In this document: positions 1 to 6,392 of the stretch, one piece after another
How the letters are laid out: every line of letters begins with the position of its first letter
How positions within the stretch are numbered: position 1 is the stretch's first letter
NCBI GenBank assembly: GCA_003152795.1
Contig: PMBA01000441.1
Coordinates: 5,145-11,536 of the forward strand
DNA length: 6,392 bases
Origin: Acidobacteriaceae bacterium
GTDB taxonomy: Bacteria; Acidobacteriota; Terriglobia; Terriglobales; Acidobacteriaceae
Reading direction: 5' to 3'
Made by a program: the position numbers and the translations under genes
Notes under the pieces: model-generated
Database searches by the model: none
What the model was told of the DNA's origin: nothing
What the model saw: only the letters and a program-made list of their open reading frames with translations

Positions 1-168
1 AAAGCTGTTTTCACAAACAACCTGCGAGACAAATGCGCAATTCTCATGCGGCCCTCCTCTGCGCGAAACCTGGACGCCAGGAAGAGAGTGTTGCGAGCGC
101 CCGCGTGCCACTGCTTGCTTATCACATCTCGTGAAACTCTACACGATAAATCCACTCGAGTCTTCTGC

Positions 169-185
169 GCTCCGACTATCGGAGC
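169..185 (+). promoter_or_regulatory. Perfect 7-bp hairpin in the leader of the M20D gene
   Basis: GCTCCGA, loop CTA, TCGGAGC: seven uninterrupted pairs, five of them G-C, followed by TTCTTG. It lies 69 bp before the start codon. It could be the terminator of a gene left of the window, an attenuator in the M20D leader, or a protein-binding inverted repeat. The T tract is too poor for a firm terminator call. The structure is seen in the sequence; its function is inferred. Confidence 0.4.
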
Positions 186-195
186 TTCTTGCACA

Positions 196-220
196 AAGGG
201 CTTTACCCTTGGGGGCAAGG
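196..220 (+). promoter_or_regulatory. Two mutually exclusive small hairpins before the M20D start
   Basis: AAGGG(196-200)/CCCTT(206-210) forms one 5-bp stem. CCTTG(207-211)/CAAGG(216-220) forms another. They share bases 207-210, so only one can exist at a time. The first stem also covers a potential AAAGGG ribosome-binding site for a TTG codon at 209. Both stems are short and may be chance. Confidence 0.2.
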
Positions 221-240
221 CGAGTAGCATTCCCCAGCAC

Positions 241-247
241 GGGAGAG
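241..247 (+). promoter_or_regulatory. Shine-Dalgarno that fixes the M20D start at 254
   Basis: GGGAGAG sits 6 nt before the ATG (core GGAG, 8 nt). It supports translation from 254, where the signal peptide begins, instead of the in-frame ATG at 131. Confidence 0.7.
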
Positions 248-253
248 ACTTTG

Positions 254-1576
254 ATGAACTACTCAATTCTGGCCATACTTTCCGGTTGTGTGCTCCTGCT
301 TGCTAGCGCCGCCGCGCAGACCAAGCCCGTATCGTGGACAACTCCATCGGCCGCGGAAATCAACGCGATTTATCCCGAGGTGGAGTCCCTCTACTTCGAT
401 CTCCATCGAACCCCCGAGCTGGCCATGCATGAGCAGCAAACGGCAGCCAAGCTGGCGGATCGCGTCAAGGCAATGGGATATGAAGTGACGACGGGCGTGG
501 GCGGCACCGGAGTGGTCGCTGTGCTGCGCAACGGCAAGGGTCCCACCGTACTTTTGCGCACTGACATGGACGCCCTTCCGATCGCAGAAGAAACAGGGTT
601 GTCGTTTGCCAGTCATGTCGTCGTTAAGAGCGATTCTGGAACGTCGATCCCAGTTATGCATGCTTGCGGTCATGATATCCACATGTCCAGTTGGGTCGGC
701 ACCGCCAAACTGATGGCAACAAATCGAGATCGGTGGCGTGGCACTTTGGTTCTCATCGGCCAACCGGCCGAAGAGACAGGCGAAGGAGCCGCCGCCATGA
801 TCAAGGACGGCTTACTTACACGTTTCCCGAAGCCCGACTTCGCCCTGGCCATTCATGACAGTGCTGTTCAGCCGGTCGGACAGATTGGCTTTACTCCGGG
901 TTACGCGCTGGCTGCCGCTGACTCGGTGGACATCACCATTTTCGGGAAGGGCGGCCACGGCGGGCGGCCTCAGAACACGATTGATCCCGTTGTAATTGCT
1001 GCTCGCACGGTCCTCGCCTTGCAAACCATTGTTTCGCGCGAGAACAATCCTTTCGATCCTGTCGTCATTACTGTCGGCACGATCCACGGCGGCACCAAGA
1101 ACAGCATCATCCCGGGCGAGGTCAAGCTGCAACTCACTGTGCGCACGTACAAGCCAGAAGTGCGAAAGCGCGTGCTGGCATCCATCGAACGCGTCGCCAA
1201 AGGCGAAGCCATGGCCAGCGGCGCTCCCAAGGAGCCGCTCGTGAAGGTGACGCCTGCTGCGAATGCCATGTATAACGATCCCGAGCTGACCAACCGCTTG
1301 GTTGCCAAATTGCGGGGTGTCCTGGGCCAGGCGAATGTGGTTCAGGTTGAGCCCACCATGGTGTTCGAAGACTTCGCGGAATTCAACCTTGCCGGCATAC
1401 CCTCTGCCGATTTCTGGGTCGGCGCGGTTGAACCTGACAAGTTCGCTGCTGCCCAGCAGTCCGGCGCAGACCTCCCGCAGCTCCATTCGTCCACGTGGGC
1501 TCCTGACTATACGCCTACTCTCAAGACGGTAATGACTGTCGAAACAACGGAATTGCTGGAATTGCTGGGACACTAA
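254..1576 (+). CDS. Exported M20D-family metallo-amidohydrolase (N-acyl amino acid / peptide hydrolase type)
   Basis: Predicted to hydrolyse the amide bond of N-acyl amino acids or small peptides with a dinuclear metal centre, outside the cytoplasm. The 440-aa protein starts with a hydrophobic signal sequence (MNYSILAILSGCVLLLASAAA) and a likely signal peptidase I site A19-A20-A21|Q22. M20 motifs are in order: D104-M-D106-A-L-P, the metal-ligand block H136-A-C138-G-H140-D-I-H143, the catalytic Glu pair in QPAE173-E174, H201 in AIHD, the lid-domain motif GH235GGRP, and C-terminal H411 in LHSS. These match the Cys/His/Glu/His/His ligand set of the IAA-amino-acid and hippurate hydrolase group. 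The ATG at 254 is chosen because GGGAG lies just upstream and a signal peptide follows. The frame stays open back to an ATG at 131, which would bury the signal. A TTG at 209 is a possible alternative. The signal n-region lacks Lys/Arg, which is unusual. The family call is secure; the substrate is unknown. Confidence 0.95.
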   Translation: MNYSILAILSGCVLLLASAAAQTKPVSWTTPSAAEINAIYPEVESLYFDLHRTPELAMHEQQTAAKLADRVKAMGYEVTTGVGGTGVVAVLRNGKGPTVLLRTDMDALPIAEETGLSFASHVVVKSDSGTSIPVMHACGHDIHMSSWVGTAKLMATNRDRWRGTLVLIGQPAEETGEGAAAMIKDGLLTRFPKPDFALAIHDSAVQPVGQIGFTPGYALAAADSVDITIFGKGGHGGRPQNTIDPVVIAARTVLALQTIVSRENNPFDPVVITVGTIHGGTKNSIIPGEVKLQLTVRTYKPEVRKRVLASIERVAKGEAMASGAPKEPLVKVTPAANAMYNDPELTNRLVAKLRGVLGQANVVQVEPTMVFEDFAEFNLAGIPSADFWVGAVEPDKFAAAQQSGADLPQLHSSTWAPDYTPTLKTVMTVETTELLELLGH

Positions 1577-1804
1577 CCTGCGGTAGTCATGGGCACTTCG
1601 AACAAGCGGATGCCGCAAACTTATGCGCATTGCATTCGGCGCGTGCCTCGTCATTTTCCCACGATCGCCTGGTGATTAACGCGCTGACATGCTGAGATGG
1701 GGAAAAATGGAACGTTAGGGGATGCCCCTCAGGTTGTTGGTAAAGAAGCTCGCCGTTTGCCGAGGTCCGATCACAATGCCGATTCAGCCCTCAGACTAAC
1801 CTCA
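1577..1804. other. Gene-free convergent intergenic region
   Basis: This 228-bp stretch lies between the stops of the M20D gene (plus) and the amidase gene (minus). No open frame in it looks like a protein. It contains two short GC stems that might serve as terminators: GCGG-ATG-CCGC at 1606-1616, 30 nt past the M20D stop, and AGGGG-ATG-CCCCT at 1717-1729. Read on the minus strand, the second stem is followed after nine bases by TTTTT. Neither is a textbook intrinsic terminator. Confidence 0.6.
1717..1729 (-). terminator. Weak candidate terminator stem for the amidase gene
   Basis: A 5-bp stem AGGGG/CCCCT with a 3-nt loop lies about 75 nt past the amidase stop on the minus strand. A five-T run (1703-1707 on the complementary strand) follows after nine bases. 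That gap is too long for a typical intrinsic terminator, hence the low confidence. Confidence 0.2.
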
Positions 1805-3373
1805 TCACCTAGCAGGATCTCGGGCGGCGAGCAGCGGCGGTATGGTTGGCGGAGGGCGGCGGTGCTGGGTGGCTTGTTCGTAACCGTAGCCAATCTCGAC
1901 CAATAGCTTCTCGGACCATGGTCTGCCGAGGAATTCGATGCCCAGCGGGACGCCGAGCGGGGCCGTCGGAGTTGGGGATGAAAATCCGCCTGGTACGACA
2001 ATGGAAGGAAAGCCGGTCACTGATCCAAGAGCGCCGTTGCGCTCCACCTGGGTCTCCCCAATGGGCACCACAAGCCGCTTCTGATGCGGGAACATTATCG
2101 CATCGAGTCGCTCATCAGCCATGATCTTTATGACACGCTGCTGCAACTCGGAGCGCTTCTGAAGACGCAGGCGATAGCTGTCGTCCATCTCGAGACCTTG
2201 TGCTTTCGTGATGTTGTCCCGGATGTTCGGATGAAACTTGCCGGAGGAGATGATCTCCTCGAGCGATTTAACGGGCGTGTTGCCCGCGGCAAGATAAGCG
2301 TTGATTGCCGGCTTAAATTCGTACAGATGAACGCTGATATCAGAGGAAATCTTTCCGCTATCGAGATCTGGGGTGTTCAGCTCGACTACCGTTGCGCCAG
2401 ACCTCTTCAGATCCTCGACCGCTTGGCTCGCGATACTATTGACCTCGCCGTTGATGGGTGCAACGCCGAAGAAACTGCGTAATACGCCGATGCGCTTGCC
2501 CTGCAGACCATTGGCCTTCAGGAATTTTGTGTAGTCCTCCTCGGTATTCCCGACGCTCCATGCCGTCGCCGGATCGTTAGGGTCATAGCCGACGAGCACG
2601 TTTAACATCTTCGCCGCGTCAGTAACGGTGCGGGCGAGCGGACCAGCGGCATCCTGGGTGAATGAGTACGGGATAATACCGGCTCGGCTGACGAGACCGA
2701 GCGTCGGGCGAATACCCACGACGCTGTTCGCCGACGCTGGTGATCGGATGGAGTTGACGGTGTCGGTGCCAATGCCCGCAATCGCAAAATTGGCAGCCAC
2801 ACCCGCGCCGGTACCACCACTCGACCCGCCAGGCGTGCGGGTTAGGTCATAGGGATTGAGGGTCTGCCCTTGGATCGAGCTAACCGTTTCACCCCAGATC
2901 GCGAACTCGTGCAGGTTGACCTTAGCGAGGATGATTGCGCCCGCGCTGCGCAATTTCTGAGTAATTGCCGCATCGGTGACGGGAGTGTATCCCGCCAAGC
3001 TGAGCGAGCCGCCCGTGGTCGGCATGTCATTCGTGTTGACATTGTCTTTCAACAGCACTGGGATTCCATGGAGCGGGCCGACGAACTTCCCGGTCTTGCG
3101 GAAATGTTCATCTAGCGCGGCCGCCTCTTCCAAGGCCCGCGGATTGAGAAAGATCACCACATTGAGCTTCGGGCCCACCTGGTCGCAGGCCCGGATGCGC
3201 TCCAGATAAGCCTGCACCAACCTTACGGATGTGAGAGCGCCGGACTTGTACGCCGCGTGCACATCGCTGATCGTGGCCTCATCGACCTGAAATGGTTTGA
3301 CTGAATTCTGCGCACCAGCGCCGTTCGCCATCAACATGACCGTCCCAAACATCAAAAGGCGCAGGAATTTCAT
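1805..3373 (-). CDS. Exported amidase-signature (AS) family amidase
   Basis: Predicted to hydrolyse carboxamides to acid plus ammonia or amine, outside the cytoplasm. The 522-aa protein has a signal peptide (MKFLRLLMFG, hydrophobic core, A19-G20-A21|Q22). The Ser-cisSer-Lys triad is complete: K109 in LLKDN, cis-Ser S184 in PGGSSGG, and nucleophile S208 in GTDTVNSIRSPAS. The spacings of 75 and 24 residues equal those of rat FAAH (K142, S217, S241). The usual GG before the nucleophile is VN, as I recall from one AS subgroup. The C-terminal part keeps conserved AS features: the FPHQKR segment, GFPSIVVPGGFS, and GIEFLGRPWSE followed by YEQATQHRRPP. The length fits the family plus a signal peptide. 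The ATG at 3373 is preferred over the in-frame ATG at 3385: GGGAG lies 5 nt before the former, and the latter overlaps that GGGAG and has none of its own. The family call is certain; the natural substrate is unknown. Confidence 0.96.
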   Translation of the reverse strand: MKFLRLLMFGTVMLMANGAGAQNSVKPFQVDEATISDVHAAYKSGALTSVRLVQAYLERIRACDQVGPKLNVVIFLNPRALEEAAALDEHFRKTGKFVGPLHGIPVLLKDNVNTNDMPTTGGSLSLAGYTPVTDAAITQKLRSAGAIILAKVNLHEFAIWGETVSSIQGQTLNPYDLTRTPGGSSGGTGAGVAANFAIAGIGTDTVNSIRSPASANSVVGIRPTLGLVSRAGIIPYSFTQDAAGPLARTVTDAAKMLNVLVGYDPNDPATAWSVGNTEEDYTKFLKANGLQGKRIGVLRSFFGVAPINGEVNSIASQAVEDLKRSGATVVELNTPDLDSGKISSDISVHLYEFKPAINAYLAAGNTPVKSLEEIISSGKFHPNIRDNITKAQGLEMDDSYRLRLQKRSELQQRVIKIMADERLDAIMFPHQKRLVVPIGETQVERNGALGSVTGFPSIVVPGGFSSPTPTAPLGVPLGIEFLGRPWSEKLLVEIGYGYEQATQHRRPPPTIPPLLAARDPAR

Positions 3374-3378
3374 ATGAA

Positions 3379-3383
3379 CTCCC
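3379..3383 (-). promoter_or_regulatory. Shine-Dalgarno that fixes the amidase start at 3373
   Basis: On the minus strand GGGAG is followed by TTCAT and then ATG AAA, which opens the signal peptide. This purine block overlaps the upstream in-frame ATG at 3385, which argues against use of that codon. Confidence 0.6.
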
Positions 3384-3390
3384 ATCGCGG

Positions 3391-3417
3391 CTAATTTTTA
3401 ATCCAACCGGGCTGGAT
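3391..3417 (-). promoter_or_regulatory. Candidate amidase promoter with an inverted repeat
   Basis: Read on the minus strand, the inverted repeat ATCCA-N7-TGGAT (3417-3401) runs directly into TTAAAAATTAG, an AT-rich patch in GC-rich surroundings about 20 nt before the start codon. The patch could supply a -10 element (TAAAAA matches 4 of 6 consensus bases) and the repeat could be an operator. No convincing -35 hexamer is present, so this is a weak proposal. Confidence 0.25.
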
Positions 3418-3483
3418 ACGCGCGCTCTCTTCATTTACCTGCTGCCGCCCCTGGGCGACTCGTGAAAGTTTATCAATCGGTTG

Positions 3484-3497
3484 GGGAACCCTTTCCC
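3484..3497 (-). terminator. Weak stem just after the kinase gene stop
   Basis: On the minus strand GGGAA-AGGG-TTCCC forms a 5-bp stem with a 4-nt loop, 10 nt past the TAG stop. No T tract follows, so efficient termination is doubtful and read-through into the amidase gene is possible. Confidence 0.2.
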
Positions 3498-3507
3498 GCG
3501 GCTAAGT

Positions 3508-6392
3508 CTACATGGCGCCTTGGGAGGACTTGGCGGCGATGTAGATGTCCTTGAGGTCGGATCGTTCCAAAATATGGGAGGCACCATCTTCTCTACTGAG
3601 GGACTCCAAGATACTCACCGCTTCGCGGTACTGAGGAGTCGCTTGATTGCTCCTCCCCAATTTGTCGAGTGCCTGCCCCATGAGGTAGTGGGCGCAGGCC
3701 TGTTCGACCAGCAAGCCGAGCTTTTCGGCGAGCTTGATCGTGCGGTCTAATTCTTGTTGCGCTTCGGCCGGTTTCTTGGTCGCCAGTAGGGCCTCAGCTA
3801 GATAGATCGACGATTGCACCGAGCCCGCCTTCAGTCCCAGCGAATCGAACTCCTCTATCTGCTTTTTCAAGACAGGTATCGCAGAAGTCGAGCGGCCTTG
3901 AACGACATCGAGCTTCGCCAGGTTGAAGCGTGAGTTGGCCAACAGTATGCGGCTTTTCGACTTGGTCGCAACCTGCAACGCTTCTTCGTATTGCTGCCTG
4001 GCAATACTGTAATCGCCACGGTAGAAGTAGCTGTCACCGAGTTGATCCAAGACCTGGGCCAACACGGTGTCGTTCTTGACCTCGATGGCAAGCTTTATAG
4101 CATCTCTCAGGCTCTTCTGTCCCTCATCCCAACGGCCCACTTCCGAGAGCGCGTTGCCATAGCGACCCGTCGCTTCAACCATTAACCAAGTGTGATCGTT
4201 GGTCTGCTGAAAGTCTTTCAGCGACTCCTGTAATGCACTCAGCGCCGAACCATACTTACCTTGTAAGGTGAACAGGGCCCCCAGACCGCTGGAATTAACC
4301 GCCACTCCGTTCCGGTCTCCACTGTTTCTTGCAATCTCCAGCGCCTTGAGATACTGCTTCACCGCCGTGTCGTACTGGCCCAGGTCGACGTTGGTCTCAG
4401 CCAGATTCTGAAGTGATTGCGCCATATCGTCCGTGAGTTTTAGTTTCTCTCGGATTTGATACGCCTGCTGGTAAGAAGTGAGCGCGTCCTGGAAGTTGTC
4501 CATGTAGCTGCGGATTGAACCGACATTGTTCAGGCACAGGGCCTGGTTCGCTTCGTCGCCCAGATCGCGAAAGAGTGTCAGCGCGTCGGTGGTGCTTTTG
4601 AGCGCCTCCGCGTACTTGGCATGGTCCGCATAATACGATCCCATGTTCATGAGAATCAGCGCGGTGCCATGTTTGTCGCCAATGTGCTGGTAAACAGCTA
4701 AGGATGCTTTGTAGTTGGTCAGCGCCTCGCTGGAATTTCCGAGCTTATCTTGCACTCTGGCGATATTATTCAAGCTGCTGGCAACGCCTTTCTCCAAACC
4801 CAGCTTCTTGCGGATCTCCAAGGCTCCGGCATAGTTCTTCAGAGCTTCATCAAGCTTGTTCAAGGCCTGATAGGCATGGCCCAGTTGTATTTCGACTGAT
4901 GCCTTCGTCTCTTCATTGCCAAACTGGGTTGCCAGGCTGTACGCAGAATTCAAGAAGTCGAGCCCTGCCTGTGGATTGCCCGCTTCGATTTCCACCCTGC
5001 CGCTGGCCAGCAACACATCGACGTTCTTTGAATCGGCAGATCGAACCCGCGTTAGCCTCTTCCTGGCCTCGTCGTAGTTGCTGACCTGTTCATAGAGTCC
5101 AGCCAACATGCACTGCGCATCAGCGTCGTTGGGGGTACCCAGCGTTAACTTCTCGTACGCCGAAATCGCCGCCGCCGTGTCGTTCATGATCAAATCGTGA
5201 TTTGCATCGATCAGGTACTTCTCCTGTGTCGGCAGGTTGTCACTCAACGTCACCGCACGACGAGAAGCCTGCTCCGCCCTGTCGTCGAAACCCAAGCTGT
5301 GATAAGACAGCGCCAGTTTCGAATAAGCCATCGCGAAACTGTGATCCTCGGCAACGGCATCTTCAAATTTCTTGGCTGCGTCCTGGTCCTTGCCGGAACG
5401 TGAGAGTTGCAGTGCCTCGTTGTAGGCGCGCAGAGCCGGAACCGATTTGGTCATCACGAACGGCGTCTGAGATTGGAGCTCTTTTAGGATCTCGGGCGAT
5501 GAGGCCAGCATCTGGCGCAATTCATCCGCCAGCTTGCTCAGACCAGTGAGTAGGTCCTTATCGCTGTCGACTTCGGTCGCGATATGGTATTGGCGGTCAT
5601 TCGTCAGATCTCTGATTGTCGAGTTCACGCGAATCCGATCACCAGCCCTGACGTACTGTCCAAAGACGACTGTGTCAGCGTTAGTGAATTCAGCAATGCG
5701 TTTGAGTTCCGAAGGGTCGAGCTGCGATTGTGGAGAGATGTGCAAATCGTGCAGCACCTGTTGCAAGCGTCCAGGAGAGACCGAGTGCAGGTGCGCCGAT
5801 TGGCCGATGTCAGTGCTCAAGTTCTCTGACAGGCTGGACGAAAGCCAGTCGAGACTGGGGTCTCCCGAATCGTTATGAAAAGGGATGACGGCTAGCGACA
5901 TCACCGACCCTGGCTTCCCCTGCGACTCTCCATTAAAGCGTTGGATCCGGTAGCGAACCCCAAAGTATGTTCCCACAGCCAGCACCAGGGCAACAACTCC
6001 TGCCCCAAGCCACTTCCAGTTAAAGCGCGTCTCTGCAAGGAACGCATCCGTTTGGGTCGCCTTCTCGGGAGCGACGATTGAGCGGCCTGAAGGCGTTCTC
6101 TTCCCCTGCCAAACTTCGATCTCTTCGACCAGTTCCTGAATCGAGGCGAAGCGCGCGGCGGGATCCCGCTCCAGGCACTTGCTCACGATCCCGCTCAACG
6201 CCTCGGGAATATGAGCGTCAATATTCGATACCGGAATTGGGCGCGTCTGGGTCCGTTTGATGAGGCTGGCCAGAGCGCTCTCGGCTGCAAAGGGCATCTT
6301 GCCCGTCAGCATTTCGTAAAAAATCAGACCGAGCGCGAAGATGTCGGAACGTTGATCGAGCTCTACGCCCAGAGCCTGCTCCGGCGACATGT
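3508..6392 (-). CDS. Membrane-anchored Ser/Thr protein kinase with TolB/FlgO-like and TPR domains (5' end outside window)
   Basis: A eukaryotic-like (PknB-type) signalling kinase; 960 residues are present, with residue 1 being the first whole codon inside the edge. Residues 1-95 are the end of the kinase fold: SPE (subdomain VIII), D16-I-F-A-L-G21 (IX), a YEMLTGKMPF helix, and the subdomain XI Arg R80 in ERDPAAR. The ATP-binding loop, HRD and DFG motifs lie off the edge. A linker with positive residues precedes one transmembrane helix at about 125-146. Residues 163-296 (SLAVIPFHNDSGD, NADTVVFGQY, GDRIRV) resemble the TolB/FlgO-like domain often paired with TPRs. Residues 317-490 hold five TPRs, residues 491-930 eleven more of 40 residues each, then a capping helix. 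With the kinase inside, the TPRs should face the periplasm, a layout suited to ligand sensing or scaffolding. The frame is intact; the ligand and target proteins are unknown. Confidence 0.93.
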   Translation of the reverse strand, partial: MSPEQALGVELDQRSDIFALGLIFYEMLTGKMPFAAESALASLIKRTQTRPIPVSNIDAHIPEALSGIVSKCLERDPAARFASIQELVEEIEVWQGKRTPSGRSIVAPEKATQTDAFLAETRFNWKWLGAGVVALVLAVGTYFGVRYRIQRFNGESQGKPGSVMSLAVIPFHNDSGDPSLDWLSSSLSENLSTDIGQSAHLHSVSPGRLQQVLHDLHISPQSQLDPSELKRIAEFTNADTVVFGQYVRAGDRIRVNSTIRDLTNDRQYHIATEVDSDKDLLTGLSKLADELRQMLASSPEILKELQSQTPFVMTKSVPALRAYNEALQLSRSGKDQDAAKKFEDAVAEDHSFAMAYSKLALSYHSLGFDDRAEQASRRAVTLSDNLPTQEKYLIDANHDLIMNDTAAAISAYEKLTLGTPNDADAQCMLAGLYEQVSNYDEARKRLTRVRSADSKNVDVLLASGRVEIEAGNPQAGLDFLNSAYSLATQFGNEETKASVEIQLGHAYQALNKLDEALKNYAGALEIRKKLGLEKGVASSLNNIARVQDKLGNSSEALTNYKASLAVYQHIGDKHGTALILMNMGSYYADHAKYAEALKSTTDALTLFRDLGDEANQALCLNNVGSIRSYMDNFQDALTSYQQAYQIREKLKLTDDMAQSLQNLAETNVDLGQYDTAVKQYLKALEIARNSGDRNGVAVNSSGLGALFTLQGKYGSALSALQESLKDFQQTNDHTWLMVEATGRYGNALSEVGRWDEGQKSLRDAIKLAIEVKNDTVLAQVLDQLGDSYFYRGDYSIARQQYEEALQVATKSKSRILLANSRFNLAKLDVVQGRSTSAIPVLKKQIEEFDSLGLKAGSVQSSIYLAEALLATKKPAEAQQELDRTIKLAEKLGLLVEQACAHYLMGQALDKLGRSNQATPQYREAVSILESLSREDGASHILERSDLKDIYIAAKSSQGAM
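3601..4920 (-). repeat. Eleven tandem 40-residue TPRs in perfect register
   Basis: Residues 491-930 divide into eleven consecutive units of exactly 40 residues (120 bp each, 1320 bp in total) with no indels. Units follow a pattern like G-D-x4-A-x2-L-x-N-x-G-x6-G-x3-EA-x6-AL-x6, as in the TPR_12 / kinesin-light-chain / MalT-like class. Unit starts include GNEETKAS, GLEKGVAS, GDKHGTAL, GDEANQAL, KLTDDMAQ, GDRNGVAV and NDHTWLMV. The later units keep the helix pattern but lose the GD opening. Confidence 0.88.
4921..5442 (-). repeat. Five canonical TPRs of the kinase protein
   Basis: Residues 317-490 divide into units of 34, 34, 36, 34 and 36 residues, each with helix A and helix B and the usual small and aromatic positions (for example AYSKLALSYHSLGFDDRAEQ). 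They are protein-level repeats; the DNA has diverged. Confidence 0.8.
5503..5904 (-). other. TolB/FlgO-like domain inside the kinase protein
   Basis: Residues 163-296 begin with a strand SLAVIPF and NDSGD, then helix DWLSSSLSENL, then NADTVVFGQY and GDRIRVNSTIRD, and end with a helix before the TPRs. This pattern of AV-PF-SGD followed by GAD-VV-G-GD-IRV is known from bacterial kinases, adenylate cyclases and transcription regulators. Its precise role is not established. Confidence 0.65.
5953..6018 (-). other. Single transmembrane helix of the kinase
   Basis: WKWLGAGVVALVLAVGTYFG and the following residues form about 22 mostly hydrophobic residues with Lys/Arg on both sides. It separates the cytoplasmic kinase from the predicted periplasmic sensor part. 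It is the only such segment in the visible protein. Confidence 0.85.

Noticed and set aside
115..150. TTGCTT with TCTACA or GATAAA as a sigma-70 promoter for the M20D gene
   Set aside because: The boxes match the consensus poorly, or the spacing is too long (24 nt to GATAAA).
215..232. ARRVAF as a twin-arginine signal upstream of 254
   Set aside because: The spacing of Phe does not fit RRxF, and the hydrophobic stretch begins some 15 residues later.
278..289. LSGC (residues 9-12) as a lipobox in the M20D signal peptide
   Set aside because: The hydrophobic core continues past the Cys to AAA|Q, and no positive residue precedes it, so a signal peptidase I site fits better.
46..306. 86-codon plus-strand frame at the left edge, considered as an upstream small gene
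   Set aside because: It runs into the M20D signal peptide in another frame, has mixed low-complexity composition and no clear ribosome-binding site.
812..1654. 280-codon open frame on the minus strand opposite the M20D gene
   Set aside because: It overlaps a gene with a full set of catalytic motifs, its translation is rich in Arg/His with no domain pattern, and open antisense frames are common in GC-rich genes.
2084..2482. 132-codon plus-strand frame inside the amidase gene
   Set aside because: It is antisense to a conserved amidase region, and its translation resembles no family and has no ribosome-binding site.
1..6392. CRISPR arrays, tRNA or rRNA genes, insertion sequences, phage or toxin-antitoxin genes
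   Set aside because: No spaced identical repeats, cloverleaf patterns, transposase motifs or terminal inverted repeats were seen on either strand.

Overview
The window holds two complete genes and one gene cut by the window edge. All three have the look of a soil-type Acidobacteriota genome. That is an inference from three things: the moderately GC-rich base composition, exported hydrolases whose signal peptides end in an AxA|Q site, and a eukaryotic-like Ser/Thr kinase fused to a TolB/FlgO-like domain and a long TPR array, an architecture common in that phylum. No rRNA or other marker gene is present to confirm it.

Layout. Positions 1-253 are a non-coding leader with several short perfect hairpins and a Shine-Dalgarno. 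A plus-strand gene at 254-1576 encodes an exported M20D-type metallo-amidohydrolase (440 aa). Positions 1577-1804 are a gene-free convergent gap. A minus-strand gene at 1805-3373 encodes an exported amidase-signature (AS) family amidase (522 aa). Positions 3374-3507 are a short intergenic stretch. From 3508 to the right edge, on the minus strand, lies the C-terminal 960 residues of a membrane-anchored Ser/Thr protein kinase. These are the tail of the kinase fold, one transmembrane helix, a TolB/FlgO-like domain, five 34-36 residue TPRs, and eleven TPRs of exactly 40 residues with no insertion or deletion between them.

How the genes may work together. The two hydrolases converge and both cleave amide bonds outside the cytoplasm: one is a dinuclear-metal enzyme, the other a Ser-cisSer-Lys enzyme. 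Both predicted mature proteins start with Gln after residue 21. They could share a role in scavenging N-acyl amino acids, peptides or amides, but nothing in the sequence proves a shared substrate. The kinase gene lies upstream of the amidase on the same strand with a 134-bp gap that carries repeats and an AT-rich promoter-like patch. Co-transcription is possible but not shown.

I see no phage, insertion sequence, CRISPR array, RNA gene or defence system. The most distinctive feature is the strictly periodic TPR array. Most of the window is ordinary chromosomal gene content.
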